From the NCBI GenBank assembly GCA_024811115.1, contig JAKOGH010000695.1, positions 80,027 through 144,026 on the forward strand: 64,000 nt of DNA, written 5' to 3'. This stretch comes from Terana coerulea. Its lineage: Eukaryota > Basidiomycota > Agaricomycetes > Polyporales > Phanerochaetaceae. Positions within the stretch are counted from its first letter, which is position 1, and the number at the start of each line of letters is the position of its first letter. Below are positions 1 to 10,560 of the stretch, one piece after another. A model generated the notes under the pieces. It had not been told where the DNA came from. It worked only from the letters and a program-made list of their open reading frames with translations, and made no database searches. The position numbers were made by a program, and so were the translations under genes.

Positions 1-549
1 CTATGGCGCACAACCCAAGACAGAGGGGGCTGCAGCCTGCAGCGGTGTACACAGGGGATAGCGTAAATGGTACTTTGGCTTTATCAAAGGCGCCGAGGCT
101 GCGAGTAAAGCCGTTGAAGCCAGCGACAGTATAGGGGATGTCAGAGATGACGACTCTGAGGAAGCAATTCTGCGAGCAGAATCGGCATCGGAATCCCCTT
201 GGAAGCGGCTCCAGAACTGCCTCTAGGCGATTATCGTCAAGCAGTCGAGTCCATGGTCGACTGGAAAAGCGACTTGAGAATTGCCATCATCGCTTGCCCC
301 GGCCCCTCCTAATTTTGCATATGTGGTTAGCGAATGACGCAAGGCTCAGATCGACTCATCGATAGTACGAGTAGAACGACCGCGTCCACCTCATGCACTG
401 GCCTCGTTCGCACTGAGGATCAGAGAAAACGTTAAGCGTGGACTAGATACAACGCAAACGCCTCAATCAGAATAGCCTTTTGTGAAGGACCAGAATTCAG
501 GGACGCATCGCTCACCACGAGGAGACCCTCTAGCTAAGCGAGTGTTCGA
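1..549. other. No gene recognised
   Basis: Short ORFs only, none with a recognisable domain, intron structure or promoter. Nothing else is seen up to the start of the inverted repeat. Confidence 0.5.
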
Positions 550-2260
550 GACGACGCCTTCGATCCAATGCGCCGGCGTAGAGCATATGTCCAGATGGAA
601 ACGGTGATCGGAGGGGTCCAACTTCTGCACGTATATGAAGAACTACCAGAGCTCTGATGTCAGCTTTCGACCTCAATTTCATCCCATGCCGTCATGTCCT
701 CGTCTATCGAAGACGAGACGCGGTATAGGCGGTATAGGCGAAGACACTAGGCTTGCACTGGATGCGAATAGCCCCGGCGAACGTGGGCGGTAGAGTACGC
801 ACCGTGGGTTTTCGAAGAGCGTGCTAGATCTTTTTTCTGGATTACGGCCTGCAAGGCCGCACGTCGATCTCCTGGCTTGAACCTTCCACTTCCACTTACC
901 GCGGTCGCGACATTGTCACGAGCTTGTAGGACGCTTCTTCTGATCGTGTTCTGCCGTGGCCAGAGCAGAATCAGTGCTGCGGGAATAGAAAGCTGGAAAT
1001 CTGAGTGCTCACCCTTGATAATCTCCAAGGACTTTGCACTCCGAGAAGGGTGCGGCGCTGACCGTGGTCTGTGTTGGAGAGAGACTACGATTCGACGCAA
1101 CCAGATTGGGGCATTCGTTGCTCACGGCGGCCGGGCCAGCCTGCGCTTTGGGCCACGGATACGTTGTTGATCGCATCGTACATCTCGCAAAGCCCCGCCC
1201 GCAAGCCCCGCTCGTCCGCAAAGCCCTGCCTAAAACGGACCGCGCCCGACCGGTTTCGACTCCGGGGCGTCCGCCGTGCCTCAATATGCAGCCATCGCGG
1301 AGCTGCCACTCGCGCCACCCCGCGAGGCACGCCAGCGCGCTGCAAATCGCGGGCGCGGAGGGGCCCGTCGCCAGGCACGGCACGCGCCGCCGCCTAGCCG
1401 CTCCTCAGTGCACCCGCAGCGGCAGTCGCTCAACTCGCTTTGTCGCTGGCGACAACAGCGATGCCGTAAGTTTCCCGTACGGGCTGCGGGATAGCCCAGT
1501 GTGCGCGCGCCGGCCCGGGATCTTCTCGTCAAGTTGCCAGAGGCGCAGCGGCGCCGGATGCATTGGCTCCCGCGCATCCACTTGGAAAGGTCATGTATGG
1601 AAGCTCGCCGGTGCGTGAGCTGTGCTGCAGCTCGAGTGCGCAAGGTCCTGTATCAGGATATCTGTCCTGATAGAGTAATATGCATGTGCTTTTCCCTGGT
1701 TTTCCCTGCAGGGTCTGCTTGCGCCGTTCCCTAGAGACAACGTGGCATGCTGCATCTGCTCTACTTGGAGGATCCGGTTCAATGGGGCGCAGGACGAGGG
1801 CTAAGGCTGTCCCGAAGAATAGTTGCAAACTGCCGGCGAGGACGTGTGAACTGTTGGTGTAGTTGTCGAACGTTGCGAAAAGTCTAGGCAGAGGATTGGA
1901 GAACCGCGTCTCTCCGACTCTCCACACCCGGGGATACTAACTCTCCTGCCTGGCCTTAGCCAAAGACAGAGCAATGTCCAATGGGTGTCCAACTGTAACT
2001 CCACAGTCAATGTTCCTGAAGCGGCGGGACGCCGCCATCATACGTTACCGTAAGTACTCTCGCACTAGACTGCTCGGTAAGCTTCGCGCCGACATTGATA
2101 CTCCTTGGTGCATCCACGAACCTGTTTTTCCGCGCAGAAGGTCCCGCCGAGGACGTCGTGGTGCATGTGCTCAAGTCGTCAGCCGCCACCAAGCCTAGGG
2201 AAGCAAGCGTCGAAATTCATGCACTACCGATTAATCAACGACGACCCCTGATACGCCTCA
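550..2260 (+). repeat. Left arm of long diverged inverted repeat
   Basis: Read on the plus strand, this segment matches the minus strand of about 19690-21370 through most of its length. Clear anchor points are the stretch around 590-605 (gagcatat-tccagatgg), 680-770 (CGTC-tGTCCTCGTCTATC, then gatgcgaatagcc), 1005-1060 (gctcacccttgataatctcc), 1270-1390, and 1985-2060 (gacgccgccatcatacg). Differences are mostly transitions and small indels, so the duplication is old. ORFs inside it (for example 1034-1618) do not keep their frame between the two arms and look non-coding. The two arms lie outside the two SLATT genes and point toward each other. Confidence 0.7.
1651..1672. promoter_or_regulatory. 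Near-perfect palindrome shared by both inverted-repeat arms
   Basis: The sequence tatcaggatatctgtcctga, followed by ta, is a dyad with one imperfect position in its centre. The same dyad, there perfect, is found in the other arm at 20282-20301. Its flanks are less well kept. It could be a dimer-binding site or a cruciform; the function is unknown. Confidence 0.4.
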
Positions 2261-2637
2261 AGAGAAATGCAGAGGGGATCATGGCGAGTTGGAAGGAGCT
2301 TGGAAGGAGAGACCGTGGGAGAAGTCCCGGCAACCGCCACAAAGCTAAATGTGATGCGCCATCACTTCACCAGCCCGCATTGTTATTGCCAAAGCGCAGT
2401 GCATTCACTCGTGTGTACGAGGAAAGCGACATAAAAACAGAACATCCCAAGAAAATATAATGCTACAGTACCAGTAAACTATTACCCCAGTTGTAGAGAG
2501 ACGTTGCTAGGAGTGGGTGATAAGAAGCTAATAACGAAGTGCAGTTGACAAGCCGTGAAGAGATCGCGATGCAGTGTTTGTGTGGTACAACCTTCCGAGA
2601 ACTGACTGTGTGTTAGGCAAAGATGCGTTGCGCGTCC

Positions 2638-5133
2638 TCACACATGCGACTGGCCATACACCGCGCCCATCGGCATCGCCGCCTTCTCGCTGTAGTGCCC
2701 CGGCATCGTCTGTTGCAGCGGCACCGCCAGCGGCTGCGCCGCCGCCGCGTCGTGGTGCAGCGTCGGCACCATATGCTGCAGGCCAGCTTGAATCGCATGC
2801 CCCGCGCGCTCGGGGTCGTGCATGTACGCCGCCCCGCGGCTCCACATGTCCTTCACGACCTTCTCCAGCCCGCCCGACTCGTGGCCCATGATCTCCTCGA
2901 ACCGCGTGCGGTACCCGGCGACGGCCGCGTCCTGGTCCGGCCCCGTCAGGTGCCCGCGGTCCAGCACCGCCGCGTCCAGGTCCCGCACGAAGTTCTCCAG
3001 GTCCTTGCACCGCGCCATCGAGAACTCGGGCTCGCCCGACCCGCGCGCCTTCGCGAGGTACGACGCCGTGAGCGTCGACAGCCCGCCCAGCACCGAGACC
3101 GCGATCGACGTCTGTGCTGCACGTGAGCGCCGCGGTCAGCACAACAGGGAGGAGACGGACGGACCTGACGCCCTGTCGTCGCAGCCGCGACGCCCGTGGT
3201 GAGTGCGCCGAGAAGGACCTGGGCGCCGATCGCAAAGTTGAGCGACCAGCCCGTCGCGCGCGCTGCGAAGCGCTGTCATTCAGCATACCATCGCCTCCGC
3301 GCTAGATTTAACGACAAACGTGCCTTTTAGCTTGGCTTTCTGCAGCTCCGCCTTTGCGTTGTCCAACGTCGGCTTCAGCCTGCCTTCCACATTCCTTTCG
3401 CCATTCTGTTGAGAAAGAGAGAGAGCCGTCAGCGCTCTGCTCGCTTAGACTTCGAGGATATGGGTGCAATGCCTGACCGCTCCGCCCGTCTTAAGCCCAC
3501 GATGGCGTCGCACGGCGACACGCAGGCAAAGCCTCGAGGACGGAGCACGCCAGGCTGGACAAGGAAGGGCTCAGAGCAATGCACGGGGGCTCCAAATTTT
3601 CGATATCAGAGGCTGTGCACCACCACTCGACGGGAAGCTCCGGGCTGCTCCCGAAAGTGGACGCCTCCCGCAGCCAAATGAGATGGCCCGCCGGTATCCA
3701 CAAGGCACAAGGACGTCCGTTGGAGATGCCCGCGCGCGTCCATTCCAGCTGTCCGCGTCACCCGCGCATCGCCAGGGTCCCCTCGTCACCCGAGCACAGA
3801 CCCGACCAAGGGTCCAGACAGCGTATGACCGCATTATGGGCGTCTGGGGGTCATCGAGGACGGACGGCACAGAAGGAACAGAGAAATGAATCTGGAACGG
3901 GAAGGACACTCACCGATGAGAGATACGACTCGCCCATCGTGGACTTGCGCGACCCGCCGACGTTGAACTCCGGCACGGCTTCCCACCGTAGCTCGTCGCG
4001 CGGCCGAGGCTGCGCGGACGGACGTAGTCCGCGCCGGCGGCTGGCGCGTTGCCCGTCGCCGTCGACCCATGGCGCGAGAGGTGCCCGGTGAGACGATCCC
4101 GCGAGTGTCCACTCGCCCCGCCGTAGGTGCGTGAGCGTGCGTTCGGGGGCCGCTGCACGGGCGACTGTGTCGGGTCCGGGTACGGGCCCGCCATGGGCAG
4201 CGGCGACATCGTCGTGGGATATTCGTCGTGCTCGCGTTCGCGCGGCGTGGCGACGTGCAGCGAGAACGGGCGGCGGGGCGTGCTTGTGTGGCCCGCGGAC
4301 ATGGGAGAACGCGCCTGTTCGTCGCCGGAGTAGCCTGGCGACGGCGAGCGCGTGAAACGGCGGCTGCTCTGCTGTCGCTCGACGGCGGCCTGAGAGGTTT
4401 CTGGCGGCGGGAAGTACGCCGATATGGGCTTCGGAGGAGGCGCGGGTGCGAGGCCGAGCGAGGAGCGTCTGGATTCTGGAAGGAGGATGCCTGGCGTGGC
4501 AGGCTGGGCGGCCGGAGACGAGGGCGCGGCGTACTTGAAGGTGGGTTCTATGGCGGGGAGCTGTATCTGGATGGAGGGGCCTGACCGAGCAGAGGTGGGA
4601 CGCGACGAGTCTGAGTCGCCTCTGGCTGGTGTGTGGGTTCTAGACGTAACAATATGATGAGCAGGTTGTGGTGGTGCGTCTTCTACTGGCTGAGGCGGCG
4701 TGCTGGGCTGAATGTTGACCGCAGGCACCTCGATGCGGCCATCGCTCGACCGTGCCTGTGGCTCAGCCCCACCAGAGGGACCTGACCGTGCAGAGGTAGG
4801 ATGCGACGACTCCGAGTCACCTCTGACGGATGCTGGTACGTGGGCTGAATGCGTAGCTCGATGCTGAGCAGGCTGCGACGACTCCGAGTCGCCTCTGGCT
4901 AGTGCTGGTGTGTGGGCTATATGCGTGGCTGCATGCTGAGCAGGCTGTAGTGGCGCGTGTTCAGCAGGTTGTGACGGCGTGCTAGGCTGGATGTTGACCG
5001 CAGAGACCTGTATGTGGCCCTCGCTGGATTGTACCTGCGACTCTGTCCCGCTGCTGTCTGCGTCCCTCGAGCCCTCAGGCGATGGTGTATGCGTCCTGCT
5101 GCCGCTTGGCGACTCTTCGTGGTGGTAGTCCAT
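2638..5133 (-). pseudogene. SLATT-domain two-TM protein, copy 1 (frameshifted)
   Basis: Spliced gene model with exons 5133-3914, 3748-3585, 3405-3324, 3262-3165 and 3111-2638. The first 400 residues are low complexity, rich in Ser, Pro, Thr and Gln, with two partial repeats around IQPSTP-QPVE. Later exons give a conserved GHLIWLREASTFG segment, then the fungal SLATT domain: a basic helix (AELQKAKLKARATGW), a first membrane helix (NFAIGAQVLLGALTTGVAAA), and a second (SIAVSVLGGLSTLTASYLA) followed by KARGSGEPEFS and a helical tail. SLATT proteins are predicted two-helix, pore-forming effectors of biological conflict systems (family knowledge); the role here is inferred. Compared with copy 2 it lacks one base near 3984 and one in the C/G run at 3585-3589, both breaking the frame, and the donor of intron 3 is GC instead of GT. 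The C-terminal exon is intact and ends in YGQSHV. Confidence 0.75.
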
Positions 5134-5510
5134 GTCGAGGTCGAGGTCGTCAAGATCGTCAGGGATGGGAAGAGACGGGCGGAAAGGATAAGACAGAGGG
5201 TGGCCGCCAGGTCGTCGTGATATAAAGGGCGGGGCCCCGCTAGCTTCCCCGACTCGCGACCATCATCTGATTATCCGAGCCCAAGGTGGTGCATGTGGCT
5301 TTGTGTACGCCAGGGCGGCGCCGTTTCCGCGCCGTCTGGCACATTGGTTGCCAGTGGCTTCGGGTTCCATGCATCTGCCTCGAAACTTTGCGGCTGCTAG
5401 CGTGCAGTAAGGTTCTGAACAAGGGGCGTGTGAGCCAGGCGCCTGTGGACGGGCAGGGCCCCACATTGGGGGTCGTCGCGGATTGGCTGGTGACGGCGAC
5501 GTTGCCGCGG
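5134..5510 (-). promoter_or_regulatory. 5' region of SLATT copy 1
   Basis: This stretch is shared with the upstream region of copy 2 (19347-19735). It holds a GATATAAAG element followed by a GC box (gggcggggcccc) about 90 bp upstream of the start codon. The TATA-like element reads as TATAAAG on the plus strand and CTTTATATC on the minus strand, so its direction is not certain. Similarity to copy 2 continues to about 5505 and then stops. Confidence 0.4.
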
Positions 5511-5599
5511 ACGTTGACGGTGGACGCCGCCTTGCAATTGGCCGTCGTGACCCGTGAGCACGATGCGGCCTCGATCCTCGATCCTCGATCTGGCAGCTT

Positions 5600-8145
5600 G
5601 AAGCTTGATTCTTCGCACTGGCACTGTGCGCACACCGACCGTGGACCCCTTCACAGCGCACATTCCACGCTTGGGCGCGAGCAACGCGTCCACACGAGCC
5701 AAGCCAAAACATCCCAACCACAGCTTTGGCGGGGACGCGAGCACAGCGCGACCAACGCCAGATCCGATTCTAGACCGGCCTCTCTCGCGGCTTCCTCGCA
5801 AGCGCCCACTACCCTTTCCCTCCGACGACTACCTACTCTCCGACGTCGCACTCACCGCGTCCCGCCTCGTCCGCTTTGACACCTCAAGTCGCCCTGAACA
5901 GCGAAGCTCACGACGAATCTCGAATGTGGCGCGCGCACGTCGTGCGCCGTGCGAGCACGGTCGACCTTACAGTAAGCACGCCGGTGTGCGAGGGCGACTT
6001 TCCACCGCTTTCCCCGTCTTCCGCACCCACGACCCCACCAGATACGACAAAAAGTACATAAACTAGCTCAGCACCCCTCGCATACCGCGAGCGGCGTCTG
6101 CTGGCCGCACGCGCCTTCGGCGCCGCCTGGTGGGCTCGCTGCGCTCAGCGACGCCTGTCTCCTTTCTGCGCGACGAACGCGACAAAGGCGGGTAAACGTC
6201 ACGGGAACAGACAGACAGAGGTGATTACACTGCCCGGTGTATATCGGAACGCTGTCGCTTGCGTGCCTGCAGAGCTACGCTCTCCGGACGGTCCCTGCGC
6301 GACAACGCCGAACATTCAACGTTGTCAGCACGTCCACCGAGCACGGCACTGACCGCACTCCTACGCGCATACACAGCCCTGTGCCGCACGCGCCGGCCGC
6401 ATCTTGCGCGGAACGGACGCGTCTTCGCCGAGCAGCATCGATTTTTGGCTTCCGCACGCGCCGGCCTCCATTTCAAGCTCTCGCACCCGTGCACTCGCGT
6501 CTTTACCAGATCTTATTGCGCTGAGCCTGCGTCTATGACACGTTTGAAGCCAGTCACGGCCGGCTTGGCCGTTGTGGCTCCGCCCTTATTGCTCCATGTG
6601 GCCCCTCTCCTGCCCGTCGCGCGACATAAAATCCACCGGCAAGTACCGCCCTGCGTCTATCGCCCCCCTCCATCTAAACTCCATTACACAGCGATCTACA
6701 CATTCGTGCACACAAAGCCCGTCGGCGCGGCGAAATAAACCGGGCAGAGCGGCGGCGACGCGACGTCTCGCGGCCGCCGCATCGCGCGCTCGGGCTCGGC
6801 AGACGCCGTCTGTGGACAATCAGCAGGTGCCTACTGACGGCAGGGTGTGCCGACGACGCGCAGGCGATTCGCCGCGTCGCCGGAGACCTCGCCGCCTGAC
6901 GGCCAGGACATGCGAACGAGGCAAATCAAGCAGGGACGTGCGTGCGCATGGGGAAGAGCAGGCACAGAGGCGCCGCCGTCTGGGGAACACAGCCGGGCGG
7001 CCGGCGGGGTGCGCTCTGCCGAGCCACCCACAAGTGGCCGCAGTCTGCGCGGACGCGAAGCGCGGCGCCATCGCGCCGCGTGCGCAAAACATACACTCTA
7101 CGGGCGGGGCGCGCGCACAGTGCCCGATGCGGGGCGACCGACGCTCTGTGCCCGACACGACATAACGGCGGCGCGCGGACCGCGAGGCGGCGTGCGCGCG
7201 GACGAGAAACACGATGAGCGGCGCAACAGCACGCCGCCCACGCTGCGTGCGCAAGGACCCATCACGTACGGGAGAGCGGCGGCGGCAGAGGCGATCTGCC
7301 CGTCGCCGCCGCTGCGGGCGCGCATCACGCGCGCACCAGGCAAACGCAGGCACGGCGGCGCGTTCCCGACAGGCTCGACGACTGAGCGGGGACAACGCCC
7401 CACACGGGAGCATGCGCAGACCGGCGGCGGTTCGCGACGTGCCGCCCGGGCTAGATGTCCACAGAACCAGCCGCGCGCTACACGTGCGAATGAGCACGGC
7501 GAGAGCGGGAGCGCGACGACGACTGAGGGACATGCACGAGAACGGCGACGGCGACGGCGGCGCACCGGCCGTCTCCGCCGCATCGCACAGACAGTGTGTC
7601 CAAGACACTGCCGCTCGCGCCACGACTGCCACAGGGGCGCAAAAGGAGAGGAGGACAAAGACGACGCACCAAAGGGCCAGCGGCTTCCTGGCCGTGCGCG
7701 CGCCGTACAGCACAGGCTGTGCACAAGCGCTCAGCCGCGTCCTGGATGAGCGGAGGGCGCTGTGAGCGAGAGCATCGAAAGGCGAGCGGAGGACGCGACG
7801 CGCCGATCGCAAGCACGCCGGGTTGCGTGACGGACGACACGAGGAGCATACCCGCAGCGGGGCATGCGAGGCGACGCCCTCGTCGAGCTTGCCGGCGCGG
7901 GCCGCGCAGCCCATGGCGGACGACACCGTCTGCCGGTGCCCGAGAGCCTGCCGCACCCTGCATGAGTGGCGGGCGGCGTGAGCGACAGCACGGAAAAGGG
8001 ACCAAGGAACATAGCGCACCCGACGCGGTCGGTCACGGACGATGTGCATCGTGCGTCTCGGCTTTGCAGCCCCACCGCCTGGAGTCGATGTCGAAAGCGT
8101 TGAGTCGCCGCAGCGGCGCCGCATTCGTTTAGCTGTAGCACCTCG
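5600..8145. other. GC-rich island without credible gene
   Basis: Very GC-rich DNA with long overlapping ORFs in most frames, including 444 residues on the minus strand at 6820-8154 and 300 residues on the plus strand at 6847-7749. The translations are rich in Arg, Ala and Pro and lack any recognisable domain, which is what GC-rich sequence yields by chance. A pair of related segments (gagcggagggcgctgtgagc at about 7746 and gagtggcgggcggcgtgagc at about 7962) suggests decayed internal repeats about 216 bp apart. Composition drops sharply at about 8140. Confidence 0.5.
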
Positions 8146-9209
8146 ATAGCACATGTATATTAGCGCATTGAATGGTAATGAACAGATTTTAACTCACTGA
8201 TGAATGCACACGTCAATGCAGCCCAGACGGAGACTCCGAGATTGATGTCTGAACAACAGGATTAGTATCATGGCATTGAGAGGGTGAAAAGAATTGAATG
8301 ACTCACTGCGTACACGAGATGAACTTTATCGCGACTCGAGAGCGTCGTAAGCAGACGACCCAGCCCGTCATTTGATTCACCCTATACCATGCCATCGCGC
8401 ATCAGCGTTTCGCCACCCACTAATCGCATACTACTAGTTCTTACCTATCATACCATCTCTTGCTTATCGAAGCAGTTCGCCGTTGCAGCCGCCTTGTAGT
8501 ACACCTCATCATAAACTTGGTATGTTATTAACCATACGCTAATACACGTTAACGAGACAGGACAGCGTTCCCGCATGCGCCTCGACTCCGTCATGGTGCT
8601 GTCTATACAAGTGAGGTTAAGGTTAGTACGAATAACAGACATGCAAGGGTGCATGCTTACCTGCGACGGTGATTGCCCATACGGCATGCAGTGACTGACG
8701 GCGTGAGGCTATTACGACGGCGTGAGACTGGGTACATTACCAAGGCACGAGACGAACGCGGGCATACCGTACACGAACGAGACGGCGTGCGGCGCTTTGG
8801 CCGCCGTCGACGCCGACGCGGCCTGCGAGGGTTAATCGCGGATGAGTAAGGGTGTTGCCGTGTCCACTCGCATGTTTCGCCGGGACGTTGAGCGTCCGAC
8901 CGATGCGACCGTTGCGCGGCCGTGCGACGCGCGTACGCCCGACTCTGTCATGTCGCAATCAGTCAGTTGTCTATGTAAGGTAAAGCAGCTTGAGCGGGGA
9001 GCGTACCTTGATATTCAGACCGTGTGATGTCCGACGGCGCGCTGGTTCGTGCGGCATCTGATTGCTGATACTTAGAGGCCTACAGAGATTTATTAGTATC
9101 CTTCGATTATAAATTCTGTCCGTACAAAAGATTACTTACTTCATCCGTAGTCCCGTTACATTCGGGTGACTCCGAGAATGAGCATTGATTAGGACCACTA
9201 TCTAGATCA
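8146..9209. other. No gene recognised
   Basis: AT/GC-balanced DNA with short ORFs only. The segment 8730-8960 is CpG-rich and resembles the array that follows only faintly. Confidence 0.4.
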
Positions 9210-10560
9210 TTTGTGGATCGACGACGTACCGTAGGATCAAAATTCTATGCTGCCGCAGGGACGAGCGAGTGGGAAATGGCGTGCATGCCGCACGAGAGCC
9301 GTATGGCTACGGTTTACACGTTGCGCGCTGCGGCGCGGCTGTCGCGCATGACCCCCACATTAAGTGTCCGCATTCAACCCTGTATTTGTAGTGTCAGTGT
9401 TCATAGCGGGTTGACACGAGACATTGCTGACCCGGTCATAATTCCGTAGTGTACTGGCCCGGCTAAGGTGAAACATTGCTATTAGTCCGACTAACACAAG
9501 CACTGGTAACATAAAGACGTACCGTTGAATTAGTAGGACCCGACGCCGGGACGTGCGACGAGCGAGTGGGAAATGGCATGCATAGCATGTGAGGGCGGTA
9601 AGGTGATGGTATTGACCTGATGCGAGTGCGGCGCATGCCTCCCGGATTCGAGCCTTCGCCCTCGAACTCGACGGTACCTCGTACGCCTACGTCAATAGCA
9701 TCAGCATTAGTAGTGAGTGAATACAAGACTCTACTGACCTGGATCATAAGCCCATAGTATTCTAGTATCACTGAAGCCCAGCTCGTCATTAGCACAATAG
9801 TAGCATAGGGACTGGACTGCCCACATACCGTCAAATCAGAACCGGATGCTGCCGTACACAACGAACGAGTGGGAAATGGCGTGCGAGCCGCATAAGCACC
9901 GTATAGTGATGGTGCAGACGCTTTGCGTCGCTGTACACAAGTCCGGCGTGGAGTGTTCGCCCTCACTGCGCTGGGCGGGATTCGTTCACCTGTTATTGCA
10001 GCGGTTAGTGTTGGTAGCAAGCTGATACGAGAGATTACTGACTGGGATTACGAGCTCGTAGTATAATAGCCTCGCTGAGATGAAAGGGTTTCATTAGTCT
10101 GACTGACACAGTTACTAGTATCATTGATACGTACCAATGAAAAGAATTTGATATTGCGGCGTGCAAAGAGCGAGTGGGAAATGGCATGCATAGCATGCGA
10201 GGGCGGCACGGCGACGGCACGGACCCAATGAGAGTGCCGTGAATATCCCCGGAGTCGAGCCTTGGTCATCTGGGTCGTCCGCCGGCGTTCGTTAGCGTTG
10301 GTAGCTGGTAGCGAGTTAATACAAGCTCTTACTGACTAGTGTTGATAGCAAGTTGATACGAGGGATTACTGACTCGTATTGCGCGTCCGTAGTATAATAG
10401 CCTCGCTGAAGTAAAAGTGTTTCATTAGTTCCATTAACACAGCTACCAGAAGCATAGATACGTACCAATGCGGGGAATGTGTCATCGCGGCGTGTGATGA
10501 GCGAGTGGGAAATGGCGTGCATAGGCACTGTGCCGAGGATACTATTTGATGACGGCGCCC
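9210..10560 (+). repeat. Degenerate tandem array, about 300 bp unit
   Basis: The core gagcgagtgggaaatggc recurs at 9263, 9560, 9863 (gaacgagt variant), 10168 and 10499, giving steps of 297, 303, 305 and 331 bp. Around it each unit keeps a cgtaccg/cgtaccaatg block 20-50 bp upstream and a gtagtataatagcctcgctg block 100-120 bp upstream, followed by a cattagtc-gactaacaca block. Five units are recognisable. No ORF is kept between units, so this looks like a satellite-type or decayed minisatellite array, not a repeat protein. Confidence 0.75.

Noticed and set aside
3910..5133. The end of SLATT copy 1 exon 1 after the frameshift as a natural C-terminus
   Set aside because: Copy 2 shows the same DNA with one more base, and in that frame it leads to a good splice donor and the SLATT domain.
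6820..8154. 444-codon minus-strand ORF as a gene
   Set aside because: It lies in very GC-rich DNA with comparably long ORFs in other frames, is rich in Arg/Ala/Ser, and has no domain, intron or start context.
9260..10520. CRISPR-like array
   Set aside because: Units are about 300 bp, degenerate and in a fungal genome; there are no short direct repeats with unique spacers.
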